Made by a program: the position numbers and the translations under genes
Part shown: in pieces, positions 38,597-50,320 of the stretch
How the letters are laid out: every line of letters begins with the position of its first letter
Position numbering within the stretch: the first letter of the stretch is position 1
Notes under the pieces: model-generated
The model's input: only the letters and a program-made list of their open reading frames with translations
What the model was told of the DNA's origin: nothing
The model's database searches: none
Assembly: GCA_963854835.1 (NCBI GenBank)
Contig: OY978526.1
Span: forward strand, 15,145,277-15,209,276
Direction of reading: 5' to 3'
Origin: Megamerina dolium
Taxonomy: Eukaryota; Arthropoda; Insecta; Diptera; Megamerinidae
DNA length: 64,000 nucleotides

Positions 38597-39327
38597 AGTA
38601 GATGGCGTGTATGTGTATTTGTACGCATAACTAACATGGCATATAATAAGTAGAAAAACCATACGCAAATTGTGAAGAGAAGGAACACACACACATACGC
38701 TGTTTCAATAAGTTAAGAAATATTGGTAGAACTCATACTTAACTCGTAGCATTGGCTTCAGAGAAATTGTGATAGTGTGGCTGAGCGCAAAACAAGGCAA
38801 AATATGAAATATAATTAAATGAGCATAAATTAACTTTTATGCCGAACACTAACACACCAGCACCAGCATCCATAAGCTGAAGATACACCACAACAGCCGT
38901 TTATTCATATGTGTTCATATGTGAATGTATATGTACATACTTATATACAATACATATACGAGTACGCTTTGCCATTAATAATGGCAATGACAGTAGTCGT
39001 AACGCTGCAGAAAGATGCCGCACAGTGTGGTCGATCGATCAGAAATGTACTAAAAAAATTTAACAAATCCATCAACGTACCAAAGCATAGCAGATAAGCC
39101 TGGTAGCTACATGGGAGGAGGTTTTGCTTTACAACAATATGGCCTATATTAGAAAGTGATATAGTAGAAGGTGCTATCTGTTAACTAGCGAAACTCTATA
39201 ATTTACGTATCTTTAAAGTATGCAAATATTTGTTGTTGTTGTAGTGTTCGTCAATTATTACAGTATGAACTTCAGGTGAACTTCTTTCTGCCAGATCCAT
39301 AATGAAAGCCAATTTAGCAAATGATAA
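37227..39327. other. Non-coding DNA with simple repeats
   Basis: Includes (GTT)n at 37338-37361, (TTA)n at 38343-38368 and (AT)n at 38564-38593. Short frames here have no domain. No exon was recognised. Confidence 0.55.
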
Positions 39328-39329
39328 TA

Positions 39330-40414
39330 AAGTGTTATCCATTTTGCGGTTTCAGAAGTAAATGTAAATAAAACACATATAAAATATTTTTTATCATGAT
39401 ATTTCTTTTTTATTATAAAGTCTGAACGTTGACATTATGTGTGAAATACTACATCATTTAAATGACCACCACGCGAATTGTTGCAAGCATCGATTCTTTT
39501 GAGGTAATTTTCGACCAGAAAATTTCTCTTGCAATAAAGCCATATTCGCTCGAGTTGTGTGGCATGTGGCACCGTCTTGTTGAAACCACATATTCTCTAA
39601 GTCGTATTCTTCATATGACCATAACGCTCCGAATTGACGGTGTCAGTCGTTCCATCGTCGTTTTCGAAGATGTAAGGTCCAATCACACCTCCAGACCAAA
39701 GAGCGCACCAAGCAGTGACTTTTTCTAGATGTAGTGGCCTCTCTTCAATTACTTGAGGATTCTCAGAACCCCAAATATGACAATTTTGTTTGTTAACATA
39801 CCCACCGAGTGAGAAATGTGCTTCGTCGCTGAAGAAAATTTTGTTCGAAAAATCGCCGTCCACCGCCTGTTGTTCAAGCACCCATTCGACGTATCTACGA
39901 CGTTGTGAATGGTCAGCTGGCTTCAGTTGTTGTGTGAGCTGGATTTTATATGGATGTAGGTGTAGATCCAAATGCAAAATACGCCATAATGTGCCGTAAG
40001 ACAGTCCTAATTCCTGAGAACGACGAGGAATCGACACATTCGGGTCTTCGGCAACACTTTCACTTACAGCAGCGATATTTTCGGTGGTGCGAGCGAAACG
40101 ATGATGCACAGGCCTTACAATATCTGTAACCGATCCAGTCTCTTCATATTTCTTCACAATTTTGCCAAATGCTTGCGTAGTTGGACGATTATGTAAACCA
40201 TAATCTCCTCTTAACGCACGATATGTGGCTCTGGCAGAATCACCATTTTTGTAGTAGGTTTTTACAATTTTAATGCGTTGTGCGATAGTTAAGCGATCCA
40301 TTTTCGCAAATGTCAGACTTTGAACTGAAAAAGAAAGAAATTGTTTTAACAACTCAGTTTGACAGATGTCGAATTCTAGCCCTATACTTTGAAACCGCGA
40401 AATGGATAACCCTT
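39330..40414 (-). mobile_element. Tc1/mariner-superfamily transposon with both inverted ends
   Basis: Imperfect terminal inverted repeats of about 30 bp face each other: aagtgttatccattttgcgg at 39330 and, as reverse complement, aagggttatccatttcgcgg ending at 40414. Both are flanked by TA (39328-39329 and 40415-40416), the target duplication of this superfamily. The element is 1085 bp. Inside is one broken transposase gene on the minus strand. Its shortness is explained by internal deletions in the gene. SDEAHF and QQDGATCHT motifs place it with mariner-like families outside the classical DETW type; the exact subfamily (for example the rosa group known from tephritids) needs a search. Confidence 0.88.
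39435..40301 (-). pseudogene. Mariner-like transposase, internally deleted
   Basis: The start at 40301 (MDRLTIAQRIKIVKTYY) fits the usual N-terminus; an upstream in-frame start at 40352 is less likely. Residues 1-110 form the paired-like helix-turn-helix DNA-binding region (RLTIAQRIKIVKTYYKNGDS, then NVSIPRRSQELGLSYGTLWR). IFFSDEAHFSLGGYVNKQNC holds the first catalytic Asp. After SERYGHM a deletion shifts the frame; in the new frame MWFQQDGATCHTTRANMALL holds the second Asp. A second deletion after LLQEKF joins to NYLKRIDACNNSRGGHLNDV with a stop at 39435, removing the third catalytic Asp. The protein would have cut at the inverted repeats. It cannot do so now, but the ends might still be usable in trans. 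Confidence 0.9.
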
Positions 40415-40416
40415 TA

Positions 40417-42195
40417 CTTCTGCTACTTTGAATGAGCTAAAATGCTTACCCACTGCCACTGTATGAAACTTTCAAAATTGCTCTCGAAGAGGGCTATGAT
40501 TTCCTGTATAAAGCGAAAAACTCTATAATTGTCGTACTCCAAGATATAATCAAATCAAGAGATTATTGTCTCGAGCAGCATCGGGCAGCATCGGGCTGTA
40601 TTTTGTGAGCGTTTGAATCAAAATGCAGGAAATATAGAGCAGCTACTGAATTTTAAATTAATCAACCATACTTGCTTGTCCCCTGTATACATATACAGCA
40701 TGTCTGAATGCATACTCATTCCAAAGTGAATGGAGGTGAAACAATTATCTAACTCTTTAATTAAAATTGCCTAAGCTGTTTCTCGACATGTAATTTGCAA
40801 TACTTCATACAGGTTTTTAAGATTCAAATATTATAAAATCTTTAATATAATCGGATACCATTCTATATGGGTATGTTGTTATATTAATTTCAATGTAAAA
40901 TCGATAAACAATGTTGAATACCTCATTAAAAATCTTTACTACTTACTACAATATATTTTATATGATACGATGTTCGTGTATCTTTCCTAATTTTCAGCTA
41001 ACTTTCAGTTTAATTTATTGTATGATATATGTATAGTGGTAATTAAATATTGAGCAGCGTCTGGAAAAAGACCATACCAAATCAATAAAATTTTTTTATA
41101 ACATTTTCACTTTATTTCTCAGTTTTGCTGAATCTAATATTTCTTTTGCATCAAAAGTATAGCTTTGATTTTTTTCTGGATTCTTGAACAAGTCATTAAG
41201 TTTTCTTGCTTCAGTTTATTACATTTGTTACACCGTATGTTAGCATCTCTTCATACGATGCCGACATTCATGCCTAACGTCGTAAGCACATGTTTGCGGC
41301 ATATGGCAATCGTACTGTCATTTACAATCGTATTATCTCAATAATAATTATAATGAACTTCGTGATTTTAATTTCAATTTCAGTAGAACTTCTATTATGT
41401 ATAACTATACTTTATTTATAGTACGTATGAGTATGAATATGAGTATATTCATTAATATATTATGTATTAATAATTAATTTAAAAAAAAAACAATTCCAAT
41501 GATAAATCAGCATGTGAAATTGTATTGATTTCTCAATCAAATGATTCAAATTTTAAATCAGAAATATCACGAATTTAAAAAATAATGTTAAAATCGCAAT
41601 GATCTGAAAGTTAATCTGCTAGCACATATTATTATTAAGATGGTATTAGGTGTAACTCCTACAAATCCCGACTGAGAGATTAATTTGTTGATCTAATAAA
41701 CATATCCAACACTTATTAACTTAATTCACATTCAATGCAATGGACTCAATCACATGTCAAGCGTGCAAGAATTTCTTTAAAACTTAATGCAGTTAAAAAC
41801 TATTTCAATTATTCAGTGCATCAGATAATTTAATTTACTATTTAAACAAAGGAACTTGGAAATTAATTTTCAACATTTTCGAAATTCCGAAATTATCATT
41901 TACTTTCCTTCAGGTCAATATCGTTAAGCAGGAACAGTCAGTACCATATTACCTGCCTTAATACTTACACATGCTTTTGCTCTTCATAAATAATTATAAA
42001 TTGAACTTTTTAACCTGCGTTTATTACCAGTTTGTCAACACTTGCAGTTGTCTCATTACTGCTGAACGTCACATGAACAGCATCTGAAGGATTCCTCCAC
42101 GGTTGACACTTTGTTGAAAGCCCTACACCTACAGAATGAGTATCATTTAACACAAGAATATTCCTTCCTTAACTATTACATTGAATTGGTATTTG
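40417..42195. other. Non-coding DNA
   Basis: AT-rich with no recognisable exon. Near 40580 the string agcatcgggc is directly duplicated. Simple A tract near 41481. Confidence 0.5.
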
Positions 42196-42480
42196 ATAAT
42201 GATGCGTTAGCATTCTGATCTGTAGGTCATGTGTTCAATATCCAGCTGAAGCAGAATTTAAATATTGAGAAGATTTTTCTTTCGAATGGTACCCAGCTGG
42301 GGGCAAGCAATTGGCAATTCTTACGAAAGTAACGATTTGCCATTAGAGACTTAGAAAAAGTGATCTCAGAAGGGTTCTAACTTTTGGAATCAACTAATAT
42401 AAATAGGCACCTTCTAATACTGTCCAAAATTTGACACACATAAAGGGGCCCATGAGTGCCACATATTTATTTTATATTTT
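42196..42480 (+). mobile_element. Old, diverged SINE copy
   Basis: Begins within the tRNA-like head (gcattctgatctgtaggtca), has a B box like gttcaatatcc, then the body strings agcaattggcaattctta and ctaatactgtccaaaatttg. It ends in gagtgccacatatttatttt. It lacks the A box and has many substitutions and small deletions, so it is older than the 29461 and 35816 copies. Confidence 0.75.
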
Positions 42481-43045
42481 CTAGTAGCTAAAAAGTTCCA
42501 ATTTCATCATCTATATTTATTTAAAGCCCTCCTAATTCCAAAGCATTCGAAATAAAACTCAATTTCATATTAATTTAAAATTAACATTTTATTTAATTTA
42601 TTTCAGGTTTTTGTCGTTTTTTTTTTGGTTTTTCTTTTTTGTCACATTTTACAATTGATCAATTTTATTGATTTATTTATTTATGTATTTATTTCTATAT
42701 AGGTAAATAATTCACAATGTTGATTTAATATTTTACACATTTTATATTTTCATGAAATATGAGTATGCATACAAGTATGTTTACCATATTTTTTTCATTT
42801 ATCAATTTACTTTTTATTATTATTCTTCTATGTTCATTTTTCTTCTTCTATTTTTATGTTTAATTAAAACTAAAAACATGAAATCATCATCATCATCATC
42901 ATCAACATCGTCATTTCTATTATTTGATTTTGTTCATTTTTGTGGTTTTATTCTTGTTGTATTTGTTGTTGTTGTTGTTGTTTCTAGTTACTTACAATTA
43001 CTATAAAAATATAATTAACCTAGTTTAACGTACACATTTGGATAG
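42481..43045. other. Non-coding DNA downstream of the Ig-family gene
   Basis: This would be the 3' UTR or flank of the minus-strand gene that stops at 43046-43048. It contains TTG/ATC runs near 42888-42985. No clear poly(A) signal could be assigned, because AATAAA-like strings are frequent here. Confidence 0.4.
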
Positions 43046-43443
43046 TTATCTTTGAGATAGCAATCGCTTCGCATGTGCATCTGATGAATTGCTCGATAGA
43101 GTACAGTTGAATGAGGACAATCGAGGGTAAAAGGTGTTCGAACTAGAGGAATGTAGTAGTACACGCTTACTAACTGCTACTTCTTCTACTCCTTTTTGTT
43201 TGTACATTAATAATTGAGTAATAGATGCAACAAGTTGAATAACAAATTGAATCGTACTAGTAGAAACAGCATCAACAGCAGCACCAACAGCATCCCCAAT
43301 ACGAACCCATCCAAAGAGAGTTGTGGCCGACAGCAATAGCAACAGATTGATTTGTATGCCGAATGAATTCCATGGGCGGTCGGCTGATGATGAGAAGTAT
43401 GAACTAAAGAAATCCGTCACGCCCGAACTAGATGAGAGTGTTA
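43046..43443 (-). CDS. Last coding exon of a Beat-like Ig-superfamily gene
   Basis: Joined to the exon at 43640-43994 it gives a continuous frame: ...DPVPAR, then V from the split codon, then TLSSSSGVTDFFSSYFSSSA. The acceptor is a good pyrimidine tract followed by attttatag; a nearer tag at about 43430 would create an early stop, so it was not chosen. The exon encodes about 131 residues. A Ser-rich linker comes first, then a hydrophobic run INLLLLLSATTLFGWV, a second weaker one IQFVIQLVASITQLLMY, and a Ser/Asn/Arg-rich tail ending LLSQR with stop TAA at 43046-43048. Ser-rich sequence followed by a hydrophobic segment suits a membrane-anchored or GPI-linked surface protein, but the long tail after it is unusual. 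The low conservation expected here makes the exact end less certain than the upstream exon. Confidence 0.65.
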
Positions 43444-43639
43444 CTATAAAATTTGAGGGGGTTAAAAAAAGGAGAGAAAAATGTACAAATTAATTAAAAT
43501 CAAGCACTTAAATAGCTAACTACTACTTCGTATATGCAGGTTACTATTTCATGCGCATACTATAAATAAGTACTTCACTTATAAAAACATTTCCACAATT
43601 TGAACATTGCCAAATCACATTCAATTGTGAATGTCTCAC
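43444..43639 (-). other. Intron, 196 bp, GT-AG
   Basis: On the minus strand the donor reads AGAG followed by gtgaga and the acceptor is ttttatag after a T/C-rich tract. The intron is in phase 1 (G then TA). Removing it keeps the frame open across both exons. Confidence 0.65.
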
Positions 43640-43994
43640 CTCTTGCTGGTACTGGATCCTTTTGTGGTGTGCCCAATTCAATTTCCTTGTACTCCTGATA
43701 TAATTCACCAATTTGTGCTGTACAACGTAATATTAAGCCACCGCCACCACCTATCCCATTCGGTCCGTGAACTGAATTCATCATTTGGCCACCATAACCA
43801 ATGCCATTATAGTTAATGCCACCACCACCACCGCCGCCAATAGTAACACCACCACCACCACCGCCACTATTAATATGCAACATTGAGGGGTTCGCACTAG
43901 AGAAATGTATACCCTGTAACTGCAATTTCAAACTGATACGCGATGCGATTAAATTATCAATGGTACGAATGTATTGCGTATCAGCGTTGCCAAC
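43640..43994 (-). CDS. Penultimate exon of a Beat-like Ig-superfamily gene
   Basis: The acceptor attttacag precedes GTTGGCAACGCTG at 43994, and the frame reads VGNADTQYIRTIDNLIASRI, then SLKLQLQGIHF, a Gly-rich stretch, LILRCTAQIGELYQEYKEIE and LGTPQKDPVPAR before the donor at 43640. The LxLRCTAQI pattern, with Cys on the penultimate strand of an Ig fold, and the closing EIELGTP..DPVPAR match my recollection of the second Ig domain of Drosophila Beaten path proteins, neuronal surface proteins that bind Side receptors in axon guidance and synaptic matching. Between IHF and LILRC sit about 45 residues rich in Gly (runs of six, seven and five). The partner Cys and the first Ig domain must be on upstream exons not seen in this window. 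Which beat paralogue this is cannot be told. Another Ig-superfamily gene is possible. Confidence 0.68.
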
Positions 43995-44739
43995 CTGTAA
44001 AATAAGACCATCACGAAATGATGAATGAATATGAAATGAGAATTGTATGGAATTACGAGTGTAATCAAATATTCAGTATATATATAATATCTGTGTTTCT
44101 GTTAGTGTGTGTGTATGTGGAATTGGAATTTAATATTATTGCATGTGTTGAATTAAAAATTGAGTATGGTTTTTTTGTTTTTGAATAAAATTTTCTATAG
44201 AAATATGAACAGAATAAATTCGAACTAGGTTGAGAGCCAAAAAGTGCATGATGCTATGCCATTTTAATACATAACCAAGTATGAAATATGTACTTAGGTA
44301 GTTGCAGGATTACACTTTTGAGTGATTGTCTGTTATTTGTTGCAGACAAATTAAAATTTAACCGAAAACAAAAGAAATCCAACGTTCAACATTGTAAGAT
44401 ATTCGAGTTGAAATGCAAAAATTGTTCAACCGAAAGCTTTAGAGTGCTTCAATAGTGAAGAATAGTACAAATACGATTTGCAGAAGAAATGCGGCTGATA
44501 AATTTAATCCTGAATGAAACATATTTAAAGATGATGACTAAATTGCTTCGATATGACTGAGCCAGAGAAACCTATGAATATTACGATGCCTAAGTATGCC
44601 GATGTCATCATAAATCGCATACAGCTCATTACCACTCATTACCACCATTACGCCATTAACATCATGAAACCTATGACCGACCTCCAAGCCAATCATTTTC
44701 TTGAAATATACTTACCTCATATTTCTACTCCATAAAGTA
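43995..44739. other. Probable intron of the Beat-like gene
   Basis: Lies directly upstream, on the minus strand, of the exon acceptor at 43994. AT-rich, with no recognisable exon. The frame at 44553-44735 is unsupported. Confidence 0.45.
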
Positions 44740-45640
44740 GCTCCTAAAATAAATGATTGTAAAAACTACAGAAAATCGGCAAGAAACCCTTTAACTGCTC
44801 AGGAATCGTTCCCATAATAGTGAACACTCAACACTTCCTCCAAATACACTAACCCCTTACTTTTAGTTTTGAATGTTGTTCACATAAATACAAAAATATC
44901 TAAGAATTGAATAGCCCCTAACTGCTGGAATAGGCTGTAAATCGGTGAAATTTATGACCACTCTCAACTAATTTTTCCTTCCCAACACTTTTTCTCTCTT
45001 AAGAGTGCTCCCATAAAAAATATATATAAAAACACTTGCAAATCGACAACTATTTGTACAGCTCCCCGGGATATAACCGATCATCACTAATTTCTTATCC
45101 CTCAGATTTCCTCCGATATGAATTTTAATCCTCTATGGAGGCTATCATACAAAATGAATGCAAAAACGCCTTCAAATCGCCAAAAACCCATATAGCTGAT
45201 CAGCAATCGTCCCTAGACCGGTGAGATATATGACCAATCTGCATTATTTTAACCACCATAATATTTATTCTAAACATGGTTGCCTCTATTTCTGCCCTTT
45301 GTGTTAACACTCATACAAAATGAAAACAAAAACACATAAAATTAATGAAATGTAGCCCAAGCACCCAGTATTTTGTTTCTTCTCAACACTTTATCCAAAT
45401 ATACTCATCCGCTATCTGTATTCCTTAAGTGAGCTACTATACAAATTGAACCCAAAAACACTGGAAAGTCGATAAATAACCTCAAAGCAACCCAGAAATC
45501 AGCGCGAGAGCAGTAAAATGTATTACTTAAGCACATTATTTTTATCTTCTCAACATTTCCCCCAAATATACCTAAACCCGATATGAGACCTTATAGGGGC
45601 TCCCCTATAAAATTGATTTTTTTTTATAATGTTTGTAACA
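44740..45640. repeat. Degenerate tandem array, minus-type orientation
   Basis: Successive units repeat a layout: a string such as ctcatacaaaatgaaaac or ctatacaaattgaaccc, then caaatcgcc or gaaagtcga, then a gctgatcagcaatcg-like block (about 44801, 44921, 45063, 45198, 45356, 45480), then cttctcaacatttcccc. Spacing is about 120-160 bp and units are heavily diverged. The same layout occurs at 12290-12720 and, inverted, at 15840-16745. It lies in the presumed intron of the Beat-like gene. Confidence 0.6.
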
Positions 45641-48600
45641 ACTGCATGGCAGGTGGATTTAATTCTTGAATTTTTTTTCCACTTTGAGGAAAAATACTTA
45701 AAATTATTCAATTTTTAACATTTTCGGTGAGTCATGTTATTTAAAAAATGCCCCTTAAAAGGCATTTGAAAAAAAATAGACATTTACCCATCCATAAACT
45801 ACATCTAAGAGGATCTCTCATCTTACAACATATTCATCTACATTTTTCTCTTACTATTTTTTTTTTACTTATAACTTTATCATTGTTTTATTTTCATTAA
45901 ATACATGTTAACAATGAATTGTGCAGAAAAAAAAAATAAGGAAACTTGTGTACTTAAAATATATGTATAAGAGGGTGTTTATGTAAAAGACTCTAAGTAA
46001 AAAGTTTTTAATAATAACAATAAGAGGACACAGACAATATAGTTTTCTTATTTTGAATTTTTTTCTCTTTTTCTTTTGCTTTTGTATATGATAATGCTAA
46101 ACAACAACAAGAACGGCAACAGCATAACTATAAAAACAATGGCAAATATTAGCAACATGGACAATTACAAGTTAAATAAATAAATATGAGTATAAGAAGA
46201 AAACGAATAAACAAGAAACGATATAGAATAAAAAAGAATTATACATGCAAGTAGTACGTGTATATAATAGAAATAATAACAATGGTAACCAAAAGTTGTT
46301 GAAAGCGAAGAATTAAAATACAAATACACAAAGTGGCGGTAATACAACTTTAGCATATCCGTCGCGAACGCTTGCACGCATCCATCCTACATGCTATGTA
46401 GTATACATCCTTACTTACCACTGCTATCGCCACACATTATATTAAGCTAAGCACAAGCTATTCAGAATGATGCAAATTCAGCACACGCACGCACACATAT
46501 ATGGTACTTACCAAAAAAAAAATGAAAGGGAACCCAAAAAAAAAATCAACGGCTCAATTGGGAATTTGAAAGGATTAGAGCGAAACACACGAAGACTCCC
46601 CACCCCTCCCTAAACACGCACTCACATGTACATAAACTGAAACTTGTGCAACACTTTAGCAAAATTGCGGCAAATGTGGAGAAATATTGTGCTTTTATTG
46701 CTGTTGAAAAACGATCTAATTCTATGGCTGTGAAGTTGCTTATACATACAACAACAACACCATACTACCATACACCATATTTCACTTTGTTGCCCACCGC
46801 TGTATTTCGCTCATTTACACAACTATGTAAGCATATAAGTAATCGCATAGACACCGATTTAAGTACTTCTGCTGCGATTGCGCTAGTGACTCCAACAGTG
46901 TTGGTAATGGCGGTGAGTCATCAGTGGAAAAACAGTAATGAGACAGATTGGCTTGTTGTTAATGTACAGCACACTGGTTCCACACATGTTGTATATACAT
47001 TAATTTGTTTATATTCATGTATTCATGTTTATATTCATGTATTAATGTTTATATTCATGTATTCATGTTTATATTCATGTATGTAGGCTAACAGATGATG
47101 AATTCTTTCATAGAAACATATAGTGATGAATTTCTGCATTATCTAGGAAACAAACTAATAAGCAAAGAAGTAAGTAAGAAGAAGAGACTGTGTCTCTTAC
47201 TATGAATTTTCCTCAGTCATCACAAGGTTTCTGGTATTTTTCCTACTGGTTCACCATTACATATTTATGCATGGGTAGTAGTATAGTTGTGACATTCGTA
47301 CACACAAATACAAAGTATTTTTCTATGACCATGTCAGTTGTAATCATTCCTGTTTGTTGTGTGTTGCTAATGCTATCAGTGAATGTGAATGCAATAGTTT
47401 GGGTCTTCATTCTCATGACGCCAATTTTTTTAGATTGTTCTCTTTTTTTCGTTTGTTCTTCCTGTTCTTCTACGCGATAACCAATTCTATTTTAATTTTG
47501 CTTTTGCTTTTGTGCTTGTAAATTACCTAAATTCGTTGTGGTTACTTCACTACTATGACTCTGCAACATTTTAATGTCAGCAATGTTGCTGTACTCTTGT
47601 GTTTATCCTCTTTTCGTCTTCTTTTTTATTTTTGTGGTTTTCTCACTCCTTTACATGATTCCTCTATCTCTGTGTGGGTGTGTGTGTGTGTGTCTGTGTG
47701 TGTGTCTACCACACTCGCATTAAAATAAGATGGTTTGCTGTTATTGTTAATTTTGTATCTTTTATGTTGGTGTTTTTTTTTATGTTTTTGCTATTGTTAT
47801 TGTTGGTCGTCAGCATAGATACATTTAAGTTGTGGTTTTTACAATGTGTTCCCTATATTGTTGTTATTTTTGCCCACTTTTTAGTGTTTCATGATTTTTT
47901 GTGCATACTCTCTCTCTCTCTCTCTCTCTAGCCCTCTACTTTTAAGCAGCCATTCATCGGTGAAGTGTTAGACTTTACTTTGTTGCTGGATGATGCAAAG
48001 GATGCAGACTAAGGCTGAGTTGAGTATTTAAATAAAAAGTTGCACGGCTGTTTTTTGGTCGTCGTTGTTTTTATTTGCCTTTATGCTCATATACAAACAA
48101 TATACAATAATACATTCATACATAAGCGCATAGAGTCAACATAGAGTCACTATTGTTTCAAAGTAGAGTGTTAAAAAGGATTTTCATTATTATTACAAAT
48201 GTTCTTTTTGCAATGTTTTACATTTTTTGTATGTTTCTGTTTTTTTCATTAGTTTTTTATCCTTTTATTATTTTGGTATTTATTTTAATGAGGCTTTAAG
48301 TCCAAGATGAGGTATATTACCATATAAATAGTAGTTAGTACATAGATGAAGAGATATAATTGTTTTAAAATTCAATATTACATAGTTGCGAGGTGCATAT
48401 AGTTAATTAGTATGTTTAAAAAACTCTTTTAAAGGTTTTTGACTATTGTCATTAATTTATTGTATAGGTAGAATACCAGTGGGTATCCACATTAATTCGA
48501 TGCGATTTTGAGAGGCGGCTATAACTGCTATATACTGTTGATATTAATTAGTAATTTTTGCTTTATTCGAAAGCTATGATAACTAGCCTTAAGTCCATAC

Positions 48601-49689
48601 ACATACTTGAAACTCTTGCGTTTGAAGTATTTGCTTAAATTCATAAACACCACTTGGTCGCCAGATCAAATGCATAGTTCGAATTGTATAAAACTTAAAT
48701 CATTATATTTGTTCAATATCATTTAAAGATTTGTTATTAAATACACTTAAAAAAATTATATTCCACCTAAAGTGTATGGGTCATACTTGAATTTAAAAAA
48801 AAACAACTATTGAATATTGTAAACATAAAAAACGAAGCATCCTCAACATCATCACAACCCAAAGGCAAACGCAGCAGATAACAAATATAATAAAATCAAT
48901 AAGAGGATGAGTAAAAATAGATGGAACAACTATACTATCATACAAACTGATAATATCCATCATTAACATCAACTACTACTACAACTTGTATTTATTGCTA
49001 AATCTTACTGCTGCCTGCTGCTGTTGCACCTGTTACTACAATAAAATCTCAAGTCTTACCTTAACAATATTGATGTTTTCGTCGATGAAAAATGCACCAA
49101 AAAATTATAAACATAGCAAAGCAATGATGATGATAAAGAGAACAGCAACAAAGATGAAGAAGAAGAAGAAGAAGTAGAAGAAGTAACATCAAGCTTGCTT
49201 GGCATCATCAACAATAATAGTGACAACATCAGCAAAACATGCAACACAGCAAAAATCAACACAAAAGAAATCATACAAATGATGAAGATGAATTGTAGCA
49301 AAAAAAAAAAAAACAAAAGAAAAAAATGCATACAAAAAAGGTAAATGCACAAAAAACAAGCTTCAATACAATAAACTACAAAATATTTTTATTAAAATTA
49401 CATACTACAATCGCAACATCAACATCATGAAATAAGAAAATAGCATGAAGTAAATAATTGAAGAGTTGTAAAATATTCGGAAATAGCAATGGCGATGACT
49501 TCTTTCATTGTTGGGATTGAGTCATTGCATTATAACAATGGCACACAATAAAATATAACAAGTAGTAGGTGGGAGTATTGTAGTAATGAAGCCAAAGTAA
49601 CAGCAATGAGAGAACTTTATAGTTTGACTATAAGTAAGTATCCGGGTGACCGATTATATATAGTATATATACATATATAGAGGTACATT
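45641..49689. other. Non-coding DNA, presumed intron, with simple repeats
   Basis: Holds a 20-bp-period tandem repeat at 47007-47083, (TG)n at about 47671-47705, (CT)n at about 47909-47930 and (GAA)n at about 49155-49184. The 146-codon plus-strand frame at 46646-47086 runs into the 20-bp repeat and shows no domain. No exon was recognised on either strand. Confidence 0.5.
47007..47083. repeat. Tandem repeat, 20-bp unit, about 3.9 copies
   Basis: Unit gtttatattcatgtattcat, with one base changed (attaat) in the second copy. Nearly perfect, so recently expanded. Confidence 0.95.
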
Positions 49690-49928
49690 TTCACACCAAA
49701 GGCATTAGTTCCACTTCGATAAGCCATTTAAGAGGCATTTTTCCTTTGCTTGGACGCAATTTTGATTAAAAACGCAGCTGTTACTTTGATAAATGTTCGT
49801 ACTGCAAAAATGTCCACGATGACTGTAAGGAAGCTCTAAGGAAGTTTTAACGAAGTTTATCACTCCTATAAACAATAAGCCATCTATCCTAAAATGATTA
49901 ATTCGACACTGCATTCAGAAGCCTCTTA

Positions 49929-50320
49929 AAAGCAATTGCTTGCATTTGATTGAAGCATCGAAGTACAAATTGTTGCTTTAAATCTATATTAAATTCTATA
50001 AAATTCTATACAACCTTTGTGAAGTAATCCGTGCATAGTTTTAGTAGCGAATACTGGCATAAGTAGAAGAATAAAGACCGCTTTTTCATAATTAGCGAAA
50101 TAAAGAAGCCAGTCTGCCCCTTTTAAACAATTGCTTACATTTGATAAAAGTATCGAAGTACAAATTGTTGCTTCTAATTTTAAACTAAATTCTCTCAAAA
50201 ATCTATATAAGATTTATGAACCAATCCGTATTGTCTTTCACTACTCCATATTGTAAGGGATAGATGAGTAAAGACAACTTTTTCCCAGCCAGCGAAAAAA
50301 ATAAACTGCTTCGGGAAAGA
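49929..50320. repeat. Tandem duplication with about 195-bp period
   Basis: Unit one (from 49934, caattgcttgcatttgattg) and unit two (from 50125, caattgcttacatttgataa) share gtatcgaagtacaaattgtt or its close variant and many later blocks (aatccgt, gataaagac/gtaaagac, agcgaaa). They have diverged by substitutions and small gaps. A possible third, weaker unit precedes at about 49720. Minus-strand frames over both units have similar residues (LLHKG/LVHKS) simply because of the duplication. Confidence 0.65.

Noticed and set aside
43420..43431. Alternative acceptor (tag at about 43430) for the last Beat-like exon
   Set aside because: Using it gives an in-frame stop within four codons; the acceptor after the pyrimidine tract at 43444 keeps the frame open.
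43816..44028. Plus-strand Pro-rich frame
   Set aside because: It is the antisense of the Gly-rich part of the Beat-like exon, which has the better domain and splice evidence.
46646..47086. 146-codon plus-strand frame
   Set aside because: The last third is translated from a 20-bp tandem repeat, and the rest shows no domain or conserved motif.
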